From Tranquillimonas sp964472855 (lineage in GTDB: Bacteria > Pseudomonadota > Alphaproteobacteria > Rhodobacterales > Rhodobacteraceae): a stretch of 53,297 bases of DNA. The notes under the pieces are model-generated. The model was not told the origin of the DNA and searched no databases. It was given only the letters and a program-made list of their open reading frames with translations. The translations under genes and the position numbers were made by a program. The DNA is taken from positions 1-53,297 of the forward strand of contig CAYYMJ010000016.1 in assembly GCA_964472855.1 (NCBI GenBank), given 5' to 3'. Shown here in pieces: positions 34,994 through 43,141 of this stretch (positions within the stretch are counted from its first letter, which is position 1; the number at the start of each line of letters is the position of its first letter).

Positions 34994-36084
34994 GGCTGCA
35001 TGTCTATTTCGCCCGGCGGTTTTTCCTGACCTTCCTTGCGGTGCTGACCGGCTTTGCGCTGCTGCTGTTCCTGCTGGACCTTGTCGAGCAGTTGCGCCAG
35101 TTCGAAAGCGCCGCGCTGGGTTTTGGCGACGCGGTCGGGCTGACGTTTCTGCATGTGCCGCAAAGCATTTACCGTATCCTGCCGCTGGTGATGATCCTGG
35201 CGACGCTGGCGTTGTTCCTGACGCTGGCGCGCACCTCTGAACTGGTGGTTGTCCGGGCGTCGGGGCGGTCGGCCCTGCGGTCGGTGGCGGCGCCGCTGAC
35301 GGTGGCGCTGCTGGTGGGGATGATCGCGGTTTCGGTGTTCAACCCCATCGTCGCCGCCACAACCGAACGCTACGAGCTGGCCGTGTCGCGCCACACCGAC
35401 ATCGCGGCCTCGGCCCTGTCGGTCAGCCCCGAGGGTCTGTGGCTGCGGCAGGGCGACGCGGCCGGCCAAACCGTCATTCGGGCCGGACGCGCCAATTTCG
35501 ACGGCACCCAGCTGTTCGACGTGTCCTTCGTGGGGTTTCGCCGCGACGGCGCGCCGGCCTACCGGATCGAGGCCGAAACCGCCCGGCTGGAACAGGGCAA
35601 CTGGGTGATGACCAACGCCATTCACTGGCCGCTGGACCAGCCCAACCCCGATCTCGCCGCGTCGCGCCACGACCGGTTCACCCTGCACACCACGCTGACC
35701 CGCAACCAGATACTCGACAGTTTCGGCACGCCCTCGGCCGTGCCCGTGTGGGAACTGCCGGCCTTTATCGGCCGGCTCGAAGACGCGGGCTTCAGCGCCC
35801 GGCGCCACAAGGTCTGGTTGCAGATGGAGCTGGCCATGCCGCTGTTGCTGGTGGCGATGGTGCTGGTCGGGGCCAGCTTTACCATGCGGCACACCCGTCA
35901 GGGGCGCACCGGGTTGATGGTGCTTTTGGCGCTGGTGATGGGCTTTGGGCTGTATTTCATCAGGAACCTCGCGCAAGTGCTTGGCGAGAATGGACAAATA
36001 CCGATTGCCCTGTCGGCCTGGGGCCCGCCGGTGGCCGCGGTTTTGCTGCCGCTGGGTCTGTTGCTGCATTGGGAAGACGGCTGA
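34990..36084 (+). CDS. lptG: LPS export permease LptG
   Basis: A 364-residue partner of LptF with the same layout: TM1 at about 10-32, TM2-3, periplasmic jellyroll, then three TMs at the C-terminus ending ALSAWGPPVAAVLLPLGLLLH. The GTG start at 34990 overlaps the lptF stop (GTGA), typical of coupled lptF-lptG, and begins with VRLHVYFARRF. lptD starts on the last base of its stop codon. Confidence 0.93.
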   Translation: MRLHVYFARRFFLTFLAVLTGFALLLFLLDLVEQLRQFESAALGFGDAVGLTFLHVPQSIYRILPLVMILATLALFLTLARTSELVVVRASGRSALRSVAAPLTVALLVGMIAVSVFNPIVAATTERYELAVSRHTDIAASALSVSPEGLWLRQGDAAGQTVIRAGRANFDGTQLFDVSFVGFRRDGAPAYRIEAETARLEQGNWVMTNAIHWPLDQPNPDLAASRHDRFTLHTTLTRNQILDSFGTPSAVPVWELPAFIGRLEDAGFSARRHKVWLQMELAMPLLLVAMVLVGASFTMRHTRQGRTGLMVLLALVMGFGLYFIRNLAQVLGENGQIPIALSAWGPPVAAVLLPLGLLLHWEDG

Positions 36085-38189
36085 TGCGGCGGCTGGCGAC
36101 CCTGCTGGTGTGGCTGCTGATCAGCGCCACGGCAGCCAGCGCGCAAACCGCGACGCTGGTCGCCGACCGGCTGTTCATTGCCGGCGACAACCGGCTTGTG
36201 GCCGAAGGTAACGTCGAAATCCTGTTTGGCGGCGCGCATCTGCGGGCCGCGCGGCTGGAATACGACCAAGCCAGCAACCGGCTGGTCATCACCGGCCCGA
36301 TCGTTCTGACCGACGGCGACAGCGTCATCTTCATGGCCGACGCGGCCGAGTTGGCTGACGATCTGCAGAACGGCATCCTGATCAGCGCGCGGCTGGTGCT
36401 GGACCGGCAACTGCAACTTGCGGCTGCGCGCATCGACCGTATCGGCGGGCGGTATACCCAACTGACGAACGCCGTCGCGTCGAGCTGCGAGATCTGCGCC
36501 AGCAATCCGGTCCCGGTGTGGGAGATCCGGGCCCGGCGCGTCGTGCATGACCAGCGCGAGAGGCAACTTTATTTCGACCGCGCCGTCATGCGCGTGGGCG
36601 GGGTTCCGGTGTTCTATATCCCACGCCTCAGGCTGCCCGACCCGACACTGAAACGCGCCAACGGCTTTCTCGTGCCCTCGGTCGGCACCAACAGCCTGCT
36701 GGGGTTTGGCATAAAGACGCCCTATTTCATCATGTTGGGCGATCATGCTGATGTGACGCTGACCCCCTATCTGTCGCCCAACACCCGCACGCTGGAATAC
36801 CGTTTGCGCCATGAAACCGCGCTGGGTCGCTATGATGTCGAGGGCGCCCTGACCCGCGACGATCTGGTTGCGAACGACCGCTATTACCTGCTGGCCAGTG
36901 GCGAATTCGCGTTGCCGCGCGATTATCGCCTGCAGTTCAGGGCGGCGCTGGTGTCTGACGCTGCCTATCTGGCCGACTACGGCTATTCCGACATGGACCG
37001 GCTGGAAACCGGTCTGGCGATGTCGCGCGCGCGCGCGCAAGGGCTGATCCGCGCCGACCTCAGCAGTTTCGAAACCCTGCGCGCAGCGGAAATTCCCATT
37101 GCCGACACCCTGCCGCGCCTGTCCGGCACGCTGTCGACCGAACGCCGCTTTGCGCTGCCGGTCGGGCAGGTGCGCGCCGGGGCCGAGGCCGCGCTGATCC
37201 ACCGCGACGCGACCACGCCCGCCGATGGCCGCGACGTGGAAAGCGTGACGCTGTGGTCCGACTGGGCCGGCGGTGCCACCACGGCAGGCGGCTTGCGCGC
37301 CCGGGCCGAGGCCGGAGTGGCCGGCGCCGTTTATGCCGTCCAGCAGGACCCGGCCTTTGCGCCCCTGTCCTCGGCCCTGGCGGCCCATGCCGCCCTGACC
37401 CTGCGCTGGCCGCTAGAGCGCAGCCAGCCGGGCGGCGGGCGCACGCTGCTGGAACCAGTGGCCCAGATCGTCTGGTCCGGCGCCCGCGGCGACGCCTTTC
37501 CCAACGAAGACAGCAGCATCGTCGAGCTTGACCCCGGCAATCTTTTCGCCATCGACCGCTTGGCCGGGCTGGATGCGATGGAAACCGGCCTGCGGGCCAA
37601 TCTCGGGGTCGCGCTCAGCCACAGCACACCGGCCGGCCATACCCTTGGGCTGGCGCTGGGCCGGGTGGTGCGCGCCAGTGACCCCGGGCAGTTTTCGCCC
37701 GGTTCCGGGCTGGATGGTCTGGCCTCTGACTGGGTGACCGCACTGCAGCTTGACCTTGGCCAAGGGCTGCAACTGGCCAACCAGACCCTGCTGAGCGACA
37801 CGCTGACGGTCACCAAGTCGACCACGCTGCTCAGCGCCGTTGCCGGGCGCGCCACTCTGGCGGGCAGCCATCTGTTCCTGCTGCCCGACCCGGCCGAGAA
37901 CCGGCCCGACACCACCAGCGAGCTGTCGGTCGAGGCCGGCTACAGGCTGGCCCGCCACTGGACCGGCCGGGTCGACAGCCGCTACGATCTGGTCAACCGC
38001 CGCGCCGCCGAATCCGGGCTGCGGTTTGAATACCGGTCCGAATGCCTGACGCTGGATCTTTCCCTCTCGCGCCGCTTCGCGTCGTCGACTAGTGTGGCGC
38101 CAAGCACGGCCTTCGGGCTGCAGGTATCGCTGGCCGGCATAGGCGGCGGCGGCGGAAAGGACGCCCCAAGGCGGCAATGTCGGGGCTGA
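36084..38189 (+). CDS. lptD: LPS assembly outer-membrane protein LptD
   Basis: A 701-residue outer-membrane beta-barrel that places LPS in the outer leaflet. The signal peptide MRRLATLLVWLLISATAASA is cleaved before QT. An OstA/LptA-like jellyroll domain follows (about 21-130, VAEGNVEILFGGAHLRA), then the barrel. Cysteines: Cys135 and Cys138 (SSCEIC) near the domain junction, one in EYRSECLTLDL near the barrel end, and one four residues from the C-terminus region (RRQCRG). This recalls the inter-domain disulfides of E. coli LptD, though the last Cys is in a tail. Operon lptFG-lptD-surA-pdxA-rsmA. Confidence 0.95.
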   Translation: MRRLATLLVWLLISATAASAQTATLVADRLFIAGDNRLVAEGNVEILFGGAHLRAARLEYDQASNRLVITGPIVLTDGDSVIFMADAAELADDLQNGILISARLVLDRQLQLAAARIDRIGGRYTQLTNAVASSCEICASNPVPVWEIRARRVVHDQRERQLYFDRAVMRVGGVPVFYIPRLRLPDPTLKRANGFLVPSVGTNSLLGFGIKTPYFIMLGDHADVTLTPYLSPNTRTLEYRLRHETALGRYDVEGALTRDDLVANDRYYLLASGEFALPRDYRLQFRAALVSDAAYLADYGYSDMDRLETGLAMSRARAQGLIRADLSSFETLRAAEIPIADTLPRLSGTLSTERRFALPVGQVRAGAEAALIHRDATTPADGRDVESVTLWSDWAGGATTAGGLRARAEAGVAGAVYAVQQDPAFAPLSSALAAHAALTLRWPLERSQPGGGRTLLEPVAQIVWSGARGDAFPNEDSSIVELDPGNLFAIDRLAGLDAMETGLRANLGVALSHSTPAGHTLGLALGRVVRASDPGQFSPGSGLDGLASDWVTALQLDLGQGLQLANQTLLSDTLTVTKSTTLLSAVAGRATLAGSHLFLLPDPAENRPDTTSELSVEAGYRLARHWTGRVDSRYDLVNRRAAESGLRFEYRSECLTLDLSLSRRFASSTSVAPSTAFGLQVSLAGIGGGGGKDAPRRQCRG

Positions 38190-38213
38190 AGGATTAACTG
38201 AGGACACGAGCAT

Positions 38214-39428
38214 ATGAAGCGCTGGATCGCCTTTCTACTCGCCGGCATTGTGCTTGCCACGGCCGGACAATCCTGGGCACAGGGGGCATTGGCGCCGGTG
38301 GCCAGGGTCAACGACCAGATCATCACCGGCTGGGAGCTTGGCCAGCGCGCGCGCATGCTGGAACTGTTCGGCGTGCGCGAAAACACCCGCGCCGAAGCCA
38401 TGGACAGGCTGATCGACGAACGCCTGCAACTGAACGAGGCCCGGCGCCTTGCCCTGACGCTGAGCGAAGACGAACTTGTGGCAGGCGAGGCCGAATTCGC
38501 GGGCCGGGCCAGTCTGGACCGCGAGCGCTTTCTCGCCGTGCTGGGACAGGCCGGCATCGACCCGGCGACCTACCGCGATTTCATCCGCGCCGGGCTGTTG
38601 TGGCGCAAGGTGGTCGGGGCGCGTATTCGCCCGCTGGTCAGCCTCAGCCAGGAAGATGTCGACCGCCGCCTCGCCACGGCCGAACCCAATGCCGGCGGGC
38701 GGGTGCTGTTGTCGGAAATCCTGATGCGCGCCGACACCCCGGCCACGCGCCGGGCCTCGCTGGCCCAGGCCAGCGAGTTTTCCCGCATGACCGACCTGCG
38801 CGCCTTTGCCATGGCGGCGCGGCAGTTCTCGACCGCGCCCACCCGTGGCCAGGGCGGCGCGCTGCCGTGGATCGAGCTTTCGGCCCTGCCGCCCGAAGTG
38901 GCCCGCCAGGTCACCCGGCTCGACATTGCTCAGGTCACCCCGCCGATCACGCGCGGCGATACGGTCGCCGTCTACCAGCTGCGCGGTGCCGAACAGGTGG
39001 CGGCAACGTCGCCCGGCACCCTGACGCTTGACTATGCGCGCCTGCGCCTGCCCGGCGGGCGCAGCCCCGAAGCGCTGGCCAACGCCGCCGAAATCGCCGG
39101 CTGGGCCGACCGCTGCGACGATCTTTACCGCATCGCCCGCGACATGCCCGACGGGGCGCTGGAACGGCGCACAGCCAGCATTGGCGACATCCCCGCCTCC
39201 GTCGCCGCGGAATTGTCGGTGCTCGACCCCGGCGAAATGTCGGCTGGGCTGACCAGCGACGATGGCCAGACGCTGATTGTCCTGATGCTGTGTTCGCGCA
39301 TGGTCAACCCGGGGGCCGAGCTTAACCGACCGGCCATGCAGGGCGCGCTCGAGGCACGCCAGCTCACCGGGCGGTCGCGCCAGTATCTGGCCGACCTCAG
39401 GGCCAACGCGCATATCCAGCAGTTCTGA
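38214..39428 (+). CDS. surA: periplasmic chaperone/PPIase SurA
   Basis: A 404-residue periplasmic chaperone for outer-membrane proteins such as LptD. A signal peptide (1-22, ending GQSWA) precedes the SurA N-domain (VARVNDQIITGWELGQRARMLELFG). One parvulin-like region is visible (about 160-260, with GQGGALPWIELSALPPEVA); the second is degenerate, as is common in alphaproteobacteria. Cys at about 305 and 363 are unusual for a SurA. It lies 24 bp after lptD and 2 bp before pdxA. Confidence 0.9.
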   Translation: MKRWIAFLLAGIVLATAGQSWAQGALAPVARVNDQIITGWELGQRARMLELFGVRENTRAEAMDRLIDERLQLNEARRLALTLSEDELVAGEAEFAGRASLDRERFLAVLGQAGIDPATYRDFIRAGLLWRKVVGARIRPLVSLSQEDVDRRLATAEPNAGGRVLLSEILMRADTPATRRASLAQASEFSRMTDLRAFAMAARQFSTAPTRGQGGALPWIELSALPPEVARQVTRLDIAQVTPPITRGDTVAVYQLRGAEQVAATSPGTLTLDYARLRLPGGRSPEALANAAEIAGWADRCDDLYRIARDMPDGALERRTASIGDIPASVAAELSVLDPGEMSAGLTSDDGQTLIVLMLCSRMVNPGAELNRPAMQGALEARQLTGRSRQYLADLRANAHIQQF

Positions 39429-39430
39429 CC

Positions 39431-40402
39431 GTGGCCGCCGCCCCGCTCGTGGTCAGCTGTGGCGACCCTGCCGGCATCGGCCCGGAAATCGTCGCCCAAG
39501 CCTGGCGGGCGCTGGGCGGCACCCTGCCCTTTGCCTGGATCGGCGATCCGCGCCATTTGCCCTCCGACCTGCCGCATCGGCTGGTTGACAGCCCGGCGGC
39601 CGCCGCCGATGTCGCCGCCAGCGCCCTGCCGGTGCTGGCCCTGCCTTTCCCCGCCGCCGCCACCCCCGGCCGGCCCGATCCGGCCAACGCACCCGGCGTC
39701 GTCGCCGCGATCGAACGCGCCGCCACGCTGGTGATGGCCGGCGCCGCCGCCGCCATGGTGACCGCGCCCATCAACAAGAAACGGCTCCGGGACGGGGCCG
39801 ATTTCGCCTTTCCCGGCCATACCGAGTTCCTGGGCCATCTCGCGGGCGGCGCCGATGTGGTCATGATGCTGGCCTGCCCGGCGCTCAGAGTGGTGCCCGC
39901 CACCATCCACGTGCCGCTGTCGCAGGTGCCAGCACTGGTCACCACGACCCGGCTCGAAACCGTCATCCGCACCACCCACGCCGCCCTGCAGCGCGACTTC
40001 GCCCTGCCCGCCCCGCGCATCGCCGTGGCCGGCCTCAACCCCCATGCCGGGGAAAACGGTCTCATGGGCGGCGAAGACGCGGCCATCATCGCGCCGCTTG
40101 TCGCCCGGCTGGCAGCGGGCGACATGGCCATCACCGGGCCCCATGCCGCCGACAGCCTGTTTCACCCCGCCGCGCGGGCCGGCTATGACGCCGCGGTCTG
40201 CATGTATCACGACCAGGCGCTGATCCCGATCAAGACCATCGACTTTGCCGGCGGCGTCAATGTCACGCTGGGCCTGCCGTTCATCCGCACCTCGCCCGAC
40301 CATGGCACCGCCTACGATATCGCCGGACGCGGCCGCGCCGACCCGGCCTCGATGATCGCGGCCCTGCGCATGGCCGCCCGCATGGCCGGCAACCGCGCAT
40401 GA
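39431..40402 (+). CDS. pdxA: 4-hydroxythreonine-4-phosphate dehydrogenase
   Basis: A 323-residue enzyme of DXP-dependent pyridoxal phosphate synthesis. Motifs: SCGDPAGIGPEI at the N-terminus, VTAPINKK near 113, the metal-binding FPGHTEFL, and MYHDQALIPIKTIDF with NVTLGLPFIRTSPDHGTAYD near the end. The start is a GTG at 39431, 2 bp after the surA stop. surA-pdxA-rsmA follows the enterobacterial order. Confidence 0.96.
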   Translation: MAAAPLVVSCGDPAGIGPEIVAQAWRALGGTLPFAWIGDPRHLPSDLPHRLVDSPAAAADVAASALPVLALPFPAAATPGRPDPANAPGVVAAIERAATLVMAGAAAAMVTAPINKKRLRDGADFAFPGHTEFLGHLAGGADVVMMLACPALRVVPATIHVPLSQVPALVTTTRLETVIRTTHAALQRDFALPAPRIAVAGLNPHAGENGLMGGEDAAIIAPLVARLAAGDMAITGPHAADSLFHPAARAGYDAAVCMYHDQALIPIKTIDFAGGVNVTLGLPFIRTSPDHGTAYDIAGRGRADPASMIAALRMAARMAGNRA

Positions 40403-40410
40403 TCCTGCCC

Positions 40411-40504
40411 ATCATCCTGGCGAAAATATCCCGGGGGGGCCGAAGGCTTGGCCTTCGGTGGGGGGCAGAGCCCCCCCAAGGGTCGGATCGCGCCAGCGAT
40501 CCGA
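40411..40504. repeat. intergenic repeat copy 3 with three tandem hairpins
   Basis: Starts with CATCATCCTGGCGAAAATAT, the core of copies 1 and 2. Three adjacent hairpins follow: CCGAAGGC/GCCTTCGG (40440-40458), GGGGGGC/GCCCCCC (40460-40476) and TCGGATCGC/GCGATCCGA (40483-40504). It fills the pdxA-rsmA gap and ends 10 bp before the rsmA ATG, leaving no room for a good ribosome binding site. Confidence 0.75.
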
Positions 40505-40514
40505 GCCAGCGCTG

Positions 40515-41354
40515 ATGGCCGGGATCGACGATCTTCCGCCCCTGCGCCAGGTAATTGCCGCGCACGGACTGGCGGCGCGCAAGTCGCTGGGCCAGAACTT
40601 CCTGCTCGACCTCAACCTCACGGCTCGCATCGCCCGTGCCGCCGGCGATCTGTCAGGCCATGACGTGCTTGAAATCGGCCCCGGGCCCGGCGGGTTGACC
40701 CGCGGGCTTCTGGCCATGGGCGCGCGCCGGGTGGTCGCGGTGGAAAAAGACCGCCGCTGCCTGCCGGCGCTGGCCGACATCGCGGCCCGCTACCCGGGGC
40801 GGCTGGACATGATCGAAGGCGACGCGCTGGCCATCGACCCGCTGACCCATCTCACCCCGCCGATCCGCGTCGTCGCCAACCTGCCCTACAATGTCGGGAC
40901 CGAGCTTCTGGTTCGCTGGCTCGACAGCACCGAATGGCCGCCCTACTGGGACAGCCTCACGCTGATGTTCCAACGGGAAGTGGCCGAGCGCATCGTGGCC
41001 AACCCCGGCTCGAAACACTACGGGCGGCTGGCGATCCTGGCGCAATGGCGCTGCGAGGCGCGGATCGTGCTGGACCTGCCGCCCGAAGCCTTCACGCCGC
41101 CGCCCAAGATCCGATCGGCCGTCGTGCATCTGACCGCCCTGCCCGGCCCACGCTTTGCCGCGCCGCGCGATGGCCTGCAACGGCTGACGGCGGCGGCGTT
41201 CGGACAGCGGCGCAAGATGTTGCGCGCGGCACTGAAGGGGTTTCTGCCCGACCCGGTGGCCACTCTGCAGGCCGCCGGTATCGACCCGACAGCGCGAGCC
41301 GAACAACTGACGTTAGAGCAGTTTTGCGCGCTGGCGCGTCAGGTCGCCGCCTGA
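40515..41354 (+). CDS. rsmA: 16S rRNA dimethyladenosine transferase RsmA (KsgA)
   Basis: A 279-residue enzyme that dimethylates the two adjacent adenosines near the 16S rRNA 3' end. Motifs: KSLGQNFLLD near 23, the SAM motif VLEIGPGPGGLT near 51, catalytic VANLPYNVG near 120, and FTPPPKIRSAVVHL. The ATG at 40515 is required because upstream is a hairpin repeat. There is no clear ribosome binding site, so translation may depend on the upstream structure or be leaderless. Ends 6 bp before the convergent DUF4167 gene. Confidence 0.95.
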   Translation: MAGIDDLPPLRQVIAAHGLAARKSLGQNFLLDLNLTARIARAAGDLSGHDVLEIGPGPGGLTRGLLAMGARRVVAVEKDRRCLPALADIAARYPGRLDMIEGDALAIDPLTHLTPPIRVVANLPYNVGTELLVRWLDSTEWPPYWDSLTLMFQREVAERIVANPGSKHYGRLAILAQWRCEARIVLDLPPEAFTPPPKIRSAVVHLTALPGPRFAAPRDGLQRLTAAAFGQRRKMLRAALKGFLPDPVATLQAAGIDPTARAEQLTLEQFCALARQVAA

Positions 41355-41360
41355 AGAAGA

Positions 41361-41960
41361 CTATTCCGCGGCTTCAGGCGTATCCCCAGCCGGTGCCGCT
41401 GCCGGTGCCGCGGTTTCGCCGGCACCGCCAGCGTCGTCGGCGGGCTGGCGCGGTTTGCGTCGCGGGCGGCGCGGCTTGGCCGGCTGCGATTCCGGCGTTT
41501 CCACCAGACCGCTTTCCGCGGCGGGATCGGCATCGACCAGCCCGGCAGCCGCGGGCGCTGCCAGATCGGGCTGATCGCCCGCCCCTGCCGGCGGCTGAGG
41601 CTGAGGTTGCTGCCCCTGATTGTGCGGGTTCTGCTGTTGGTGCTGCTGCTGCTGCTGCTGGTTCTGCTGGCGGTCGCGGTTTTGCTGCTCGTAAGCCTCG
41701 CGCCGGACCTCTTGCTCGCGCTGGCCTTCGGCCTGCATGCGCAGGTAATGCTCGGCATGCTGCTGAAAGTTCTCGGCGGCAACCCGGTCGTTGGACAACT
41801 GCGCGTCACGCGCCAACTGGTTGTATTTGTCGATGATCTGCTGCGGCGTGCCGCGAACCTTGCCCTCTGGGCCCGAGCTGTCAAACACCCGGTTGACAAT
41901 ATTTCCCGAGGGACGGTTGCGGTTCGACTTGGACCGCGAGCGCTTGTTGGATGATCTCAT
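41361..41960 (-). CDS. DUF4167-domain protein with poly-Gln tract
   Basis: A 199-residue protein. The N-terminal DUF4167 domain (about 1-85: basic SSNKRSRSKSNRNRPSG, then RVFDSSGPEGKVRGTPQQI) is found in alphaproteobacteria; its basic start suggests RNA or ribosome binding, which is inference. A Gln-rich low-complexity segment (about 97-118) is encoded by CAG/CAA triplets, with six CTG units at 41641-41660 on the plus strand. The C-terminus is Pro/Ala-rich and probably disordered. The gene sits downstream of prfA-prmC, the usual place. Confidence 0.85.
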   Translation of the reverse strand: MRSSNKRSRSKSNRNRPSGNIVNRVFDSSGPEGKVRGTPQQIIDKYNQLARDAQLSNDRVAAENFQQHAEHYLRMQAEGQREQEVRREAYEQQNRDRQQNQQQQQQHQQQNPHNQGQQPQPQPPAGAGDQPDLAAPAAAGLVDADPAAESGLVETPESQPAKPRRPRRKPRQPADDAGGAGETAAPAAAPAGDTPEAAE

Positions 41961-42085
41961 CTAATTCCGTTCCAGCCCTGGATGGCTTTCTCGCTGACCG
42001 GGTTCTCCATCGCGCAGCCTTAATGCTGCCCGGCGGTCCGCGATGTTCTGAACTTGGCCAGGCGAGACGCGGGGCATCTCGAACC

Positions 42086-42099
42086 TGTTGAATTCAACA
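42086..42099. promoter_or_regulatory. 14-bp palindrome TGTTGAATTCAACA
   Basis: A perfect palindrome in the 189-bp gap between prmC and DUF4167, about 126 bp upstream of the DUF4167 start. A TTGTCA lies about 18 bp upstream of it on the minus strand, so it may mark a promoter or operator for DUF4167. A small hairpin (GCAGC/GCTGC, 42014-42029) is in the presumed leader. Confidence 0.45.
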
Positions 42100-42149
42100 A
42101 TCACGGGCGCGGGCGATTGACAAGACGTTTCTCGACTTTTCTTGGCGTT

Positions 42150-43141
42150 TCAGTCTGGTTGGCGCGCGGAAACCACGCGGTCGCGGCCATCAAGATCGGG
42201 CCAGACCCGGATATCGGCCAATCCCTGCGCCGCCAGCAAGGCCTGCACCGCGCCCGCCTGCGTCGGCCCTATTTCCAGCATAAGGCGCCCGGCCGGGGCC
42301 AGATGCGCCGGCGCGCCGGCGGCAATGGCGCGGTAGGCGCCCAGCCCGTCGCCCCCGTCGGTCAGGGCCATGCGCGGATCATGGTCGCGCACCTCGGNNN
42401 NNNNNNNNNNNNNNNNNNNNNNNNNNNNNNNNNNNNNNNNNNNNNNNNNNNNNNNNNNNNNNNNNNNNNNNNNNNNNNNNNNNNNNNNNNNNNNNNNAGC
42501 CCGTCGCCCCCGTCGGTCAGGGCCATGCGCGGATCATGGTCGCGCACCTCGGACTGTAGCCCCGGCAGTTCCGCCGCGGCAATATAGGGCGGGTTCGACA
42601 CGATCAGGTCGAACCTGCCGCCGACCGCGCCAAACCAGTCGCTTTCGATCAGTTGCAGCCGATCACCGATGCCAAGCGCCCGCGCATTGGCCCCGGCCAG
42701 CGCCAGCGCCGTTGGCGACAGGTCGGTGCCGACGCCGCTGGAACCGGGACATTCGGCCAACAGCGTCAGCAGGATACAGCCCGACCCTGTGCCAAGGTCC
42801 AGCGCGGTCCGGAACCGGGTTTCCAGCGCCCGCTCGACCAGACATTCGGTTTCGGGCCGCGGGTCCAGCACCGCCGGGCCAACCGCAAAGCGGCGGCCAT
42901 AGAAGTCGCGATAACCGATGATGCGCGACACCGGCACGTGGCTGGCCCGCTGCCGGATCATGGCCACAAACCCATCGTCGGCAAAGGCGGCCGCGCTGTC
43001 GCCGAGCATCAGGCCCAGGCGCCCACGCTCGATCTTCAGCGCGTGGGCAAGCAGGGTTCGCGCGTCGCGGGCCGGGTCATTGATGCCGGCGGTCTTCAGG
43101 GTGGCCACGGCCCGGCGCAGCAGGTCCTGATAGGTCGTCAA
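42150..43141 (-). CDS. prmC: peptide chain release factor N5-glutamine methyltransferase PrmC, split by a false gap
   Basis: PrmC methylates the Gln of the GGQ motif in RF1/RF2. The N-terminal helical domain is followed by the SAM motif ALDLGTGSGCILLTL and the catalytic VSNPPYIAAAE. As written, the gene holds 100 Ns and a repeated 55-bp segment. Dropping 42398-42552 (Ns plus the second copy) leaves 837 nt, 279 codons, in frame from end to end, and the halves join as ...TDGGDGLGAYRAI.... I therefore treat the gene as intact in the organism. Start is TTG 43141, overlapping the prfA stop (TTGA). Confidence 0.93.
42343..42552. repeat. 55-bp exact duplication flanking Ns (assembly artefact)
   Basis: Bases 42343-42397 (starting AGCCCGTCGCCCCCGTCGGT, ending GCGCACCTCGG) are identical to 42498-42552, one each side of the 100 Ns. 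A 55-base end overlap between contigs is what a k=55 graph assembler leaves when it scaffolds two touching contigs. Confidence 0.9.
42398..42497. other. scaffold gap, 100 Ns
   Basis: Exactly 100 undetermined bases inside prmC, a conventional filler length. The flanks overlap by 55 bp, so the real gap size is probably minus 55. Confidence 0.97.

Noticed and set aside
42150..43141. prmC as a pseudogene or two gene fragments
   Set aside because: The break is explained exactly by Ns and a 55-bp contig overlap; collapsing it restores one full frame.
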